Below, one piece after another: positions 23,040 through 34,453 of a stretch of DNA of 64,000 bases. The notes beneath the pieces were generated by a model that saw only the letters and a list, made by a program, of their open reading frames with translations, did not search any database and was not told where the DNA came from. Position numbers and translations under genes: made by a program. How positions within the stretch are numbered: the first letter of the stretch is position 1; each line of letters opens with the position of its first letter. This stretch comes from Neelides folsomi. Its lineage: Eukaryota; Arthropoda; Collembola; Neelipleona; Neelidae. The stretch lies in assembly GCA_034687125.1 (NCBI GenBank), contig JAQGBZ010000013.1:62001-126000 (forward strand), given 5' to 3'.

Positions 23040-24138
23040 ATGGGGAAAGATAAACAAACTTCGCCAGATTTAATCAATTTAATCAAATTGAAGTTTGTGG
23101 AAAAGAAAAGTGTTAGAGATATTAAAACTGACCTTTGGAATCTCGTTTCAATTAGGACAATTAATCGTACAATCAATAAAATAAAAAATGAAATCCCACT
23201 ATCTCCAAAACCCAAATCAGGTCGAAAACTTAAGACAGGGAATATTGAAGACAGAGTTCTTGCAAAGATAATAATTAAAAATAGATTTTTGACCTTTAAC
23301 ATGATTTCAAAATTATGGAGCGAAAAGATTGGAAAAGAAATGTCTAAAGAGACGACGAGAAAAAGGGCAAAAGCAATAGGATGTGGATCTTACAAAGCCA
23401 AAGATAAACCTTTTTTGACACCAATGATGAAGGAAAAAAGATTAAATTGGGCAAACGAACATCGAAGATGGACCGACGATGAATGGGGCGATGTCATCTG
23501 GAGCGACGAATCTTCATTTTTGGTTTTTGAAGGAAAGACCTCTTCACGAGTTATAGGGAAAAATGTATGTTTGAATTTTGCCGCTTTGCTTTGGTTAGTC
23601 AGTTTAATTCTTTTTGCTTCATGCTTAAATTGCAAAATGCTTTAGGATGAAGCCTTAAATTCAGATTGCTTAAACCGAAAGGTTAAACATCCGAAGAGGC
23701 TAATGGTATGGGGATCGATGAGCAGCAGAGGAGTCGGCGATCTCAAATTTGTTGAAGGGACGATAAAAAAGATCAGAATATTCTTCAAGGTCATCTTCTT
23801 CCATCAATCCCGAGATTAGTTCCAAGTGGAAAATATATCTTTCAACAAGATGGTGCCCCACCTCACTCAGCAAAAGCAAGAAATGGCTCAAAGAGAAAAA
23901 AATTGACGTAATGTCTTGGCCGTCAAGTATCCCTGACATGAACGTAATCGAGTCATTGTGGGGATTATTGAAGAAATCGGCGAAACGAGCCAATTCTACA
24001 AATAACTAAGATTTAAAACAGATATTAAAGGATGAATGGAATAAAATTACTCCAGAAACGTGTCAACGATTGATTTCTTCGATTCCAAAAAGAGTTCGAG
24101 AATTAATTAGAGCTAAAGGAGACGTAACAAAATATTAA
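23040..24138 (+). pseudogene. Tc1-like DDE transposase, decayed
   Basis: It opens with MGKDKQTSPDLINLIKLKF and a helix-turn-helix region (SVRDIKTDLWNLVSIRTINR), followed by a second HTH-like domain. The catalytic motifs are DVIWSDESSF (first Asp), IFQQDGAPPHSA (second Asp) and SIPDMNVIESLWG (third acidic residue, Glu). A GTATGT...TTTAG segment at 23565-23645 behaves as an intron: removing it restores the frame into DEALNSDCLNRK. Downstream there are two 1-nt losses in A-runs (23765-23770 and about 23880-23883) and an in-frame stop at 24007-24009. The element cannot make a full transposase as read. The C-terminus ends RAKGDVTKY at 24138. The two A-run indels could be sequencing errors; the nonsense codon is less easily explained that way. 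Confidence 0.93.
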
Positions 24139-24158
24139 TGTTTTTTTCATAATTTTAC

Positions 24159-26332
24159 TACCGTCAAACGGGGTTACATTGACCACTTTTAACTTTGAGA
24201 CTTAATATCTCATCATACGCATTTTTTTATAACTTTGGATTAATTTTTAAAAGATGTGAGGGCTAAATCTCTTAATTACTAATAGTCCACTCAACCTTGA
24301 TTAAGGGTTGAGTGGTTAAAAAATTAAATGATGCTGGCCAAAATTACCCCACGTTATGGGGTTACATTGGCCACTCAATTTAATTCAATAATATTCAAGG
24401 AACATGCTAAAGTTACAAGCTCAATGGGGTTACATTGGCCATAAATATGGTTTTTAAAAATATTACCTGTAATTTAATTTCAATACAATTAAACATTTCA
24501 GCATTTCTAATTGAGTTGAGATGGTTAATGAAAACTTCTGAAACAGGAGTTGCAGTTTTCTCTTCTCTGTTGGCATCGGGAAGTTTAATCAAAACTTTAT
24601 TTCTGTTCAATGGAAAAATCCCACAAGCCGAAAATCCACTTTTAAGATTTTCAGCACTTCGGCCATGAAAATCTTCTTCATCGCACTTCATTAGCAAGCT
24701 GGGAAAAACGGATTTTGGAGTAGGTCCTGATTTCGGATGAGATTTTTTGTACTCTAAAAGAACTTTTATCCAAGATTTCTTCAACGGAGCAAAATATGGT
24801 TCGTCCAATTGTTGAGTTAAGTGTGTAGAATTAGGGGGAGGAAAAAAAAACTTTACATCATGCTGCACAGCAAGATTTAAAATCTCAACGCCAAAATGGC
24901 TTGACAAGTTATCCCCAATTACAACTAAAGTTCCTTCGGTTAATCTTCTGTAAGGAATAATAACAGAACGAAACCATTCAGTAAACGTAAATCCATCAAA
25001 CCAACCATGTTTTGTTGCTGTGTATCTGCAATTTGATGGTCCTCTTTCAGTCCAAGTAGATGCTGTTCCACTAAACATGACCGAGGTATTGCTTCTTGTC
25101 GAGTCAACATTTACTTCTGGATATTTGACTCCTCTTTTAAATACAAATTTGCTTTTTCCTGGGTCGTCACTCATACTAGTTTCATCATAATTTATAATAT
25201 TTTCTGGAGGTACATCTTCTAAAATTCTTGTCAAATTGTTAAAATAAGCATCTATATTTAACTTAAATCTCTTTGAGCTGGTATTTTCTGCTTGTCTTAC
25301 ACGAATTTCATTTTTGTGCCTTGAAAGAAATCCCCTCAACCAATCCATTCCAGGTGTATTTTTTCTAAAACACGTTCTTCCATTCAAATCCAGGTAACTT
25401 TTCACCAAGTATCTGATGTCAGTTCCATTCATCGGATATCCCCATTCACTGATTGTTTGAATGTGAGCTACAAATATCAATTCTTCCTCTGAGTTTAATG
25501 TTGTAGGAGCTGAAAATAAAAAAAATGTATTATGATTGCTGATTTTTATAATTAAGCAATTAATTTATAAATAATAATATTCAAATTATACTTTTGAATA
25601 ACTGACCTCCAGGTTTTTTCGAATGGACAGCCTTAACGTGATTTTGGAGAGTTCCTCGTAGAATTCCATAAAACTCTGAAGCCTTTCTTTGAGAAAATTC
25701 ACCAGATTTAATCTTATCAACCGCTTCTTTCAGAATTGTACTATCGTAATTTGATTGACCGTATGGTCTAACTCCTGCTCTTTTTCGATATGTTCTTGGC
25801 ATTTTAAAATTAAAACCGAAAATTTAAAAAAAGTCTATCCAGAAGTGTGCTTTAATAATCAGGTATGTTCTTGTTTGATCAACCGGCAAGTTTGAAAGTT
25901 GAATTTGGCCAATGTTTCCCCATATGCCAATGAAACTCAAAACTATTACCATTTTGTGGGGTATCATTGGCCAGTGCATTTAAAAAAACAATTTTAAACT
26001 GTTACAACTTAAAAATCAGTTGGCTAATTATATCAATATTCTAAAAAAATTTCAAAAGTCCACTTTAAATGCCCAATGAGTTATAGACCAACTTATTCGG
26101 CCAGTAATATATTGTCATTTTTATAGCTTCATTTCTAAATTCTCCACGGCGTAAATTAAACTTATTTTTAATAGTTTTATAAGTTAATCTTGTAGTAAGT
26201 AGGTTTTATAATATTATTTTAATGTCTTATTCATAATTAAAATTGAACCGTAAGTAATATTTAATTAAATAACTTATTTTCCAAATGTGACTAAAGTTAA
26301 CCACAAGACCAATGTTACCCCGTTTGACGGTA
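24159..26332 (-). mobile_element. pogo/Tigger-type transposon nested in the Tc1 element
   Basis: Inverted termini CCGTCAAACGGGGTTACATT (from 24161) and the reverse complement CCCCGTTTGACGG (ending 26330) are flanked by TA at 24159-24160 and 26331-26332, the pogo-type TA duplication. The size is 2.17 kb. A motif close to GGGGTTACATTGGCCA recurs near both ends: about 24171, 24336 (inverted), 24358 and 24426 on the left; about 25905 (inverted), 25957 and 26308 (inverted) on the right. These look like subterminal transposase-binding sites. The insertion lies just downstream of the Tc1 transposase stop, in the Tc1 3' region. The encoded transposase is intact, in contrast to its host element. Confidence 0.95.
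24413..25802 (-). CDS. pogo/Tigger-like DDE transposase
   Basis: Two exons (25607-25802 and 24413-25509) join in phase 1 across a 97-bp GT-AG intron to about 430 aa. The N-terminus, MPRTYRKRAGVRPYGQSNYD with IKSGEFSQRKASEFYGI, is a pipsqueak-type HTH. A CENP-B/Tc5-type DNA-binding region follows (GMDWLRGFLSRHKNEIRVRQ). The DDE_1 catalytic core has Asp174 (INYDET), Asp265 (VVIGDNLSSHF) and Asp301 (HLTQQLDEPYF), giving a D-D spacing consistent with the pogo DD3xD class. No frameshift or stop interrupts it, so it may be active or only recently inactive. The last residues (MANVTPLSL) are read through a subterminal repeat, so the true C-terminus may differ if a further intron is used near 24450. 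The enzyme excises and reinserts its own element at TA sites. Confidence 0.94.
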
Positions 26333-26502
26333 GTTGTTTTAATATTTATACTTGGTATAATCAAAACATGTTAATTTCACTCTCTTTTAATAAATGAATC
26401 TTAAGCGAAACCCCATAATACTAGTGAATCTTTAAAGAATAGGAAAGAAAGGTAGGTAGGCGAACCAACTCGTTTGGCCAACACATACTTGCTCGGGTGG
26501 TA

Positions 26503-29500
26503 TATAGTATTACTACCTGCAAAATTATAATAGAAATTACTATTATTTAATAAATGATCCATTAAAAGCTTTTAGTTACTTCTTGAATGAAAAAAAGAAA
26601 AGGAAGAGGTTAAAGAAAGAACTGAAAAACTTCTATGCTTTATATACCCAGAGGTTTATGAAACTTTCACAATGAAATGGAAGATTATATAAAAAGATAG
26701 GAAGAGGAAGATTCTTCCCCTTCCTGGCAAAAAATGTAATTTTGAGTTTCAAGATGGATCAAACGGTTTTCCTTGTCCTATTGACGGAATGATATTAAAA
26801 TGAAGATTTTTCAATTTAAAATGTCTTACAGCTTATGTAAATTTATTATACAAAAGTGTGCTTAATATTCAGTATGTGTGGTACTAAAGTTATTACTAGT
26901 ATGAATTTATGTGTGGGTATATTCCTATACTTTAATACATATATTTAGATATTTAATACTCACATAAAAATATTATTTATATCAGTATATTATTTTGAAG
27001 TATTTACATCAAATCATAAATGGACCCAATCCAGTTTAAGTCTTTTCTTATATATCATCTCCATGTGTTAATATGCAATGCTCATCACTTGACTGAATAG
27101 ATCTTATTTCATTTCTTCCTATGAATCTTATTGAAAGTTTTATCGGTTTATCGGGAGTTAAAGTTTTCATGCCGGAAATATATTTACTCTAGATGTACCT
27201 ACTAACTAATTTAGATTCCATACATGTCGAATTTAAGGTTGAATCCATTTTGTGTGGGGAGTAAAGTAGAAATCAATTGAAAATTCGACAATTTAAAGAA
27301 GTTCTTTGGGGAGAAATTTACTTGCAAATTAGGAGCTATTTCTTTTACATTGAGTCTCGGACAAAATTTTTTGGAAGAACCGGAGGGGACAGTGGATGTA
27401 GATAATACGTAAAGAAAAAGTTTGACTGTCAGACTTCCTTTCATTATACTTTCTTTACTCTTTTCTACATCGGTTGGTGGACGTCTACATCGGTTTCTCC
27501 GCCTCAGAGTCTCCTATTACGATAGGAGAGACGAAGGAACTCATCAGTCACCCCTTGAAGACAGGGAAGGAGTACCTTTCAGCCTCCTTCGTCTTCAAAT
27601 TCAGAGATCCATCGTCGGCTCTTCGCTCTCACATGAACCACCATTTGAAAACTTGGTAGACTCTTTTTAATGCTAGGTTGGAACACGATATAGGCTCTCT
27701 ATTACGGAAGGTACGTACAACTTTCCGTTCTATTCACATCTTCGTCAAATTGATGAGGAAATAACTTTCACTCTCTCATCCATTCATTAAACTCAAATTC
27801 TTTTCGGTTTCTCTTGAAGCTCGTAATCCCCACATTGGGTCTTCATTACTTGCAAACTCCAACGAATTTGACTATAATTTAACTCCATTGCTTCTTACAA
27901 ATATATTTTGACCTATAATTACGAATAATATACTATTCTTAGGTATATACATATTTCCTTATATCTCCACAAGGGACTGAAACTATAAAATTAAGAATCG
28001 TTTCATGTTACATTTTGTAAACTACAATTTATAAAAATGTCTTTGGTTGTTGTAATAATGTCGATTTTTGGAGAAACACAGTCGCACGTGTACATTTTCT
28101 GTGATGAAAGGATTTGATTTTGTGCCATTAAAAATAAAATCGATTCGTTTATGTCATACATTACATGCCTATAGTATGATGTTCCTGACGGAATCAAAGC
28201 TACATCATTCTTATCATTAAAATTGAAATCTTAATTATTATTACAATATTTAAGCAATACAACACATGAACGGATTCTCATACTCTGTAATAATTTGACA
28301 TCAAATTTAATGTATTTACAATACGATAAGAGGAGTTTTCTTGTCTTGGTCACCACACCCTTTTGATGGGTAGCCTTTGTGCACTCGGGCGTGACCTGCG
28401 ACCCAAATGGTTACGCGACATCATTTTCACCCAGCCTTTGATTTCCAGTTCCATTACCGATATGGTACTCAGAAATAATTTGTTGAAAGCCTCTGATACG
28501 TATACGCACTCTCCCTCCAATAATTTTCCTCCGCTGTGGAGATTATAATTAAATTAATGAGGAGCTTATTTCGGTTAATCTCCCCAGCTTTGGACGGCGT
28601 GTATGGAAATAGGGCCTTTTAGAATTTACTTTCAAAGAAGGCAGTATATTGCTTTGTCGCCACGAGTTCATCGATCGCGGTTTGGGTAGTTTGGTTGGAG
28701 GCAGGGAGTATTCGTGATTGGATCAACAAGGATTTTCATCATACTCATATCAACTTTTCTGTATCTTTATCAAAATTTAATAATCATTTCACAGGGAAAG
28801 CTGGGAGGGCGGAGGAAAAAGAGTAATAATTAGTTTGAGTTGATGAGATGAGTGGAATGGGATTGGAGTTTCAACTTTCCCCATCCCAACTCCTGAGACT
28901 CTCCTCTTTGTGGGAAGAGTAAACTTGTGAATTAATGAGGAAGGCTCTGTAATCAATGTCTATCTCTGAATCGCATTTTTGCCACAAACCAGCCTCTCGG
29001 ATCAAATTGGAATCCGCGGATGAGAGCTAATTGCCTCAACTCAGTCAGCTCCACTACTTATACGACTTGTTCTCGGTTGGGGGTTGGGGAAACTAAACTT
29101 CCTAAACTCAGGTTGAAATCCCTTTCAAACCAGTTCCCTTTCATCCTCACTCCATTGCTCAAAATTTTGTGGAATTAATACCCGATGGCCTCGCCGCTAC
29201 CCACAGGTTCAAATGTTGGCTGTCTCGAAGAGCCACCACTTCGTTTGAACAACTCGGGACAAGTCAAATTGTCAGAGTTCGGGCGTTTAAGGAATATTGA
29301 GCGTGAGGTCCATCAAGATCCATTAGAACTAGGGCTTCCACATTCCATCTTCTAAATTCCCATTTGTGCCAAAATTTAATAACAACCTGTCTCTTTCAAT
29401 TTATATACACTAAAGAGAAATCACTGTTTCCCATTTCCTCTACCTTCCCAATTGGGAAAACAATAAAATTAAATTTATATTCGCCCCTTCTTCCCTTGAC

Positions 29501-30320
29501 AGGAAAAATATGGAATTGTGCTTACAATGAACTTTTATAACGAAACTCTTTCTTTTTCTCTCATGTCTTTCACATAAAAACTTAACGGGTACAACTTGCG
29601 TTGAGAGAATCAACAGTCAAAATGGATATCACATAACTATGGACTAACTATCTATATATGCTATAATACCTACCTAAGTACCTTGCAATATCAGTATATA
29701 TGTACAATATAAGAATTTCCTTCCCATTTTCTACACTTTTATTTGTTTCGCATAAAGAATTCACGTAATAATAGTGAGTGTTCACAATGGTTAATATTTT
29801 AATATCAATTCAGCCATCAAAACACAAACAATCTACCTACTTACTTATTTAGTTATTGAAAAAACAAGTCAGAATAACAGGAATGCGAAAATTTGAATTC
29901 CTGGATTAATATTTTATTATTCACAAATTCATCATCAATTTAAATTTCTGAATCTTATAAATCGAGGTTAATGGGGATAAATACATATTTATATTTATGT
30001 ATGTACATACTATATGTAGATATATTATATGTATTAGATGATTGAATAATAAATGAAGCTAGACAGTCAAACGATGTAATTTTAAATACAACTTTTCGTT
30101 CCTCCAATAATAATCTTTATGAAAAATGTTTATTTAATGAATGTTTTATTGAAGTTTGGAATATGAGATAAGATAAGATTAGGAGGAAAATGGGTTATTT
30201 TTATGAAGAAGAGTTTATAAGAAAACGAGTTAAAGAAGGAGGGAGTGGGGTGGGCTGAAGGAAATTAGATTATTTGCTCTGTAAATGGGAGATAAATCTC
30301 CTGCGTCGAGGGAGACTTAC
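26503..30320. other. unassigned region with weak exon-like islands
   Basis: The region is AT-rich with several GC-richer patches (27.4-27.7, 28.3-28.6 and 28.8-29.4 kb). A 57-codon plus frame at 29185-29355 (MASPLPTGSNVGCLEEPPLR...) and a 61-codon frame at 28363-28548 have no recognisable family. Apart from the candidate at 27508-27655 nothing could be supported as an exon. Confidence 0.3.
27508..27655 (+). other. candidate exon, weak FN3-like pattern
   Basis: An acceptor-like CCGCCTCAG precedes 27508 and a donor ACTTG|GTAGAC follows 27655. Between them the frame reads SPITIGETKELISHPLKTGK then EYLSASFVFKF. The run T-I-G...HPLKTGKEY loosely recalls the juxtamembrane fibronectin-type repeats of receptor tyrosine phosphatases. 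No neighbouring exon of such a receptor was found. This is pattern resemblance only. Confidence 0.2.
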
Positions 30321-30365
30321 TATATTTAATGAGATGGCAAGGGCGAAAGTAATGGGAAGCCATGC
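30321..30365 (-). other. candidate 45-nt microexon encoding a hydrophobic segment
   Basis: On the minus strand a strong acceptor (TAAATTCCTCAG) and a near-perfect donor (A|GTAAGTCTC) bound exactly 45 nt. These read AWLPITFALAISLNI in phase 0, a membrane-helix-like stretch. No adjacent exon was found, so the parent gene is unknown. Splice-site quality is the main support. Confidence 0.28.
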
Positions 30366-33300
30366 CTGAGGAATTTAATGTTAATATTTTACCTAACTAA
30401 CAAACCATATCTTGAACAGGGACGTCTTACAACATCAACATCTCACATGAGATTCTTGGATTAAGAGAAAAAGCAATTTGTAACTCTGCTGGTCATTTTC
30501 TGCTCAAGCCTTTCCAAATACCCTCCACGTCTTCTCTCTTTATTTAAGGTGAGTTGAGGAGCAATGCATATGAAGCATATGTGAATGGGAGTATTATTAT
30601 GTCCGTAGTATTTAGCCAAGCCTTCTTTCCAATGCAATTTACTTTTCTTAGGTCGAGATCCGCTTTCTCCTTCCGCACCGAAAGTTTCGCACTCGCTCGT
30701 TCCTCCTAATTCTCTTTTATTTTTCGGAGAGTCTCAAGCGAGCCATGAAGAGTCTTCGTTTACCTCCTTTTGTGTTTGCTCTCGTTGGTTCCGCCAGGGA
30801 GTCACTCTCAAGCTTCTTCCTTAAAAGGACTCCAAATGAGTTTATTTAAGAATCTTCCTTCTTTCTCCAAATTCTATGCTGTATTTTCTCCCTTCTCAAG
30901 ATTTCCTCAATTATGACCCCTGGGTTACCTCCAACAAGGTCTATTCCCTTGCCTCAACTTCCTATTACGGACCATTATATTATCCTCCGCTAAAACCTAC
31001 TCCCCACGCGTCGTTTTATCCACTTGAGGAAGTGGAGCATTGAGGGCATTTCATCAAAGCAAACAATACAGGATCCTTAGAGCCCCTCGCTCCTCTTTAA
31101 CATTTTTCCCTTGGTCGATAATAAACGTGTGGGTTTGTATGTGCACTCCACTTATGAACAAGCTGATATTTGAGGGAGAAAAATGTACGATTCCTGAACC
31201 TAATAATAAGCTCGAGTTTGGGAGACCCCACAAGAAAAAAAAGAGAGTTCGACATCTCTATTAAAACTTCCCTTGGTTGGACTCATAGTCGTAAAATTGG
31301 GAGACGAGAATAACAGGGCCATTAGAGCTTCCTACTCCCCCTCCATGGCCCATAATATCTCCGGAGAGATAATATGCATACCTATGTGAAGACGGAGTTG
31401 AGAGATGGGAGGTGAGCGGATTTGCGGCCCTCGTGCTCTCCTCCTACTCGGATGCCCCATGAGGCAATCTGATTTCATTTCATGCTCGGAGGAGCGAGCC
31501 GGTGATTTGATAAGAATATTAACATGTGTCAACAGACCTCTGTCATTTCACGGTCTACTTTCAAATTGGAGGAATGATAAATAAATGTTGTGGGCATGAG
31601 AAATCTTGAACGAAATGAGCCTTTGGAGAATCGAATCTTCTTCGAATCTCTTTTATAAATCTCCAGTTCAACGTAGCCTTACAAATCTTGTTGGAACTCG
31701 TATATAAAGGATATATTGCACATTACAAATCTTTCACCATACTGAAAGTATTACTCTTTTATACACAATTTATATCGTACAAAGTGTGTACTTTTATTAT
31801 ATAATATAACATACACATAACTTTAATGTAAGGTATTTATATAGCAAACAGAGTGAACTTTTTTCAATTTTTCAACTTGTTATCTAACAACTGAAGAAAC
31901 TTTATCTTTTATGTAAGTTTCGCTTAATGTTCAAGCTTCACTCTTAATTTGATTGCTATCTTCAAGACTTCACCATGCTTTTCGCGAAATCGATGAGATA
32001 AAACTTCAACGTGGAATGGAATTGATACACGATTGGTCGGTATCATTTTTAAAATTCATTGAAAATAATTATATGACCTCTATGTACCGTTTCATTTGTA
32101 ATATGAATTGTCGGGAAAAAATACGGATTTATAAAAAAGAAAACATAAGGAGACATTTTTCGAGTTATTGCAATCATAAGATATGGAACAGAGGAAGAAA
32201 TGAAAATGTTTTGTTTATAGTTATAAAGCCCCTTTTGTTTTTATTTTCCAGGTAAGTCGGAGGAAACCATGCCGAGTCGCTCGAGAGCAATCAGAATTTC
32301 ACCCCGCTCTCCTTTTTCATGAAAGACAAATGTGAGATGGGAAAAGGAGAAGCCCAACATTTTTGGAGTTTATTTACTTCATATTCTCTTAAACGTGTGT
32401 CAATGTAGATGTTAGAGACCAGAGAACCAGCAGATCGATAGAAAGATGGATTGAAACTATATAATTTTAATTGACATCCGATTCCGAATTTCTTTTCAAA
32501 CTCATGTTTGCATTTCCGTTCGTTGTTTGCAGAGCAATCGTGACATTCGACCCGGACGACAGGGGGAGTCTATTCTCTATTAGAGTGACGGCCGTCCCCC
32601 AAACTCGGGATGTAATTTCTTCCAAGAAAAATTCACAATTCTCTCTTGTGCCCTTCCCCGTCCCAACAGTCAAAAAAAGACCATCGAGTCGAATGACGTA
32701 GAAAACAAAGATGATTTCTCCAAGTTCACCGGGGAAAAATATTACTTTTCCCCTCAGACCTCTTCCACTCCAGACTCCCTAATGTGACATAGGAGTGAGG
32801 TCTGAAGACTCACGAGGCGACTCTCATAACACCCTCATCTTTCTCGCCCCTTTCCCCCCTGTTGTTTCAGATGCTAATTCATATTTCATGTGTGACAACA
32901 CCGATGTATTTGCGTAAGGCAGGCCAATTTCCCAAACACGAAGCCCATCAGAGTTGATACGGTTGAGGGATCAGATCCTCTATCTAAATACTTATCTAAC
33001 TACGTAGTTATATTATATCTCTAATTCCAGTTAATCATTTGAAAAAGGAACTCATTTCCTCGCAAGTGGAAACCAACTTCCTCTTCCTTCCCCATTCAGA
33101 GTTGGAAGTTTGGCCACCTTCCGTCGACAAACTACTTTTAATTAACGTTCTTTAATTGATTTCCTTTTCCAAATTCAATCATTTCATTTCAATTACTGGA
33201 ACAAAAGTTGAGTTATTAGGCGCTATTTAAAGTTATTCGATTGTTCAACTATTTCAGAAGTTATCACAATTGTTTAATAGGAATTACTTCTACTGTGTAC

Positions 33301-34337
33301 ATTTTGTAAGTACAAAAGACTTATGCCAATGCTTGTAATGACAATTGTGTTAAAGTTTATTTCTCTTATTGGATGATAATGAGTTTCAAATTTAACTAAT
33401 ACTTTTGGCTTTGTGTTGTAATATTGTACTGTTGTTACATAATAATCAATACCAACGATTTGAATTTACTTCCTTTAGAATTTAAGCTTCTCAATTCCTT
33501 AAGATTCTACTTTGAATAAATGATTTCAGTTTGGAGAATATATTCTACATACATAGGATAGTTTTCTAAGGAGTAAAGGGGAAGGCCCGAGGGGAAAGAA
33601 AGAAGCGTTGGGTAGCAGAAGTAACGTATGTAAGTTGAAGTATCTCAAGAACTTCATATCAGCCCTTATTTCTTCCCCAACAGAGTGGAATGAAGAAAGA
33701 TAATTCAGAAGATTACTTTTCAAATGTCGGATTTGAAATTCGAGGATTGAGAAGATGTTTGAAAAAAGAAAGTTTACAAAATTGTGTACCAGACACATTG
33801 TACGTTCCATTCTTCCCCTTACTTATGTATAAATAGTTGGCTAGTTGAACAAAGATTTTGGATTTATTAGGGACAGAAGGAGCCTTGTTGGACACTGTGA
33901 GATTCATAGATTTCCATTTCGGCTTCCTCCGTTGAGGGAGTTTAAGTTTGTCGCTGGGGGAAGAGTGAATAGGGAAAGCAACAGAGTGGCTATAAATTAC
34001 TTCCCTCGTTGACGAAATTGGGAGCAAAGGGAAGGAAGGAGGTCGGGTGATGGGCCGAGAAAAACAGAGAAGCTTCAACCTCCTCCGAGAACTTGCAATT
34101 CTCCGAGCTGAGAATCTCCGTTGAAAAGGGAAGAAACGGGAGGATGCAGCCGGCACCCATACACACGTACAGGCTTTTATATAAAGTAGAATACTTATAT
34201 CAAGTATACTTCCACACACTGTCGATTCTCTCCTCCTCCCTTCCTGTCATCACATTCTTCCATAATTTCTCCCCCCAAATTTTTGGCCACCATGCTATTG
34301 CCACAAATCTCGTTTATTTTTGAAACTCTCTCGACAG
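30366..34337. other. unassigned region
   Basis: Mixed AT-rich DNA with GC-richer islands at 30.6-31.5 kb and 32.5-33.0 kb. A 56-codon plus frame at 30876-31043 is rich in Tyr and Pro (NYDPWVTSNKVYSLASTSYY) but unrecognised. The long minus frame at 33713-34219 has no motif or splice context. Only the exon pair at 32533-32957 is listed separately. Confidence 0.3.
32533..32957 (+). other. candidate exon pair, unrecognised
   Basis: Exon 32533-32611 follows CGTTGTTTGCAG and reads AIVTFDPDDRGSLFSIRVTA then VPQTRD before a GTAATT donor. Exon 32871-32957 follows an excellent polypyrimidine tract and TTTCAG, and in matching phase 0 reads MLIHISCVTTPMYLRKAGQF then PKHEAHQS and stop. The phases agree, but a second frame of the downstream segment (ANSYFMCDNTDVFA, 32871-32913, ending at a GTAAGG donor) is equally attractive. 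No family is recognised. Confidence 0.2.
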
Positions 34338-34453
34338 GCTACAGCGGGAGCGAGCGAGAAGATGAGGATTTTGAAGATCAGTTCGCTTTATCAGTGCTAA
34401 GAGAAGAATTGGAATCCAACGGCTCCGCGCGCCTCCTTCGACTCGCCGTTTAA
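34338..34453 (+). other. candidate C-terminal exon, acidic
   Basis: After CTCTCTCGACAG the frame (phase 1) reads YSGSEREDEDFEDQFALSVL then REELESNGSARLLRLAV and a TAA at 34451. The composition is protein-like and higher in GC than the flanks. Other frames are also partly open. No upstream partner exon was identified. Confidence 0.28.

Larger units (their letters stand above)
22938..26502 (+). mobile_element. Tc1/mariner element interrupted by a pogo element
   Basis: Terminal inverted repeats of about 50 bp are present. The left begins at 22938 with TACCACCCGAGCAAGTATGT, and the right ends at 26502 with the same sequence in reverse complement. They differ at only two positions over the first ~48 bases. 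TA dinucleotides at both ends fit the Tc1/mariner target duplication. Without the inserted pogo element (24159-26332) the length is about 1.39 kb, normal for an autonomous Tc1-like transposon. The transposase is on the plus strand between the left repeat and the insertion. Confidence 0.95.

Noticed and set aside
29185-29355. 57-codon plus frame beginning MASPLPTGSNVGC
   Set aside because: No splice context or family. Too short to separate from chance at this GC content.
33713-34219. 168-codon minus-strand frame
   Set aside because: Composition rich in Ser, Arg and Pro without a domain. It runs across regions of differing base composition and looks like chance.
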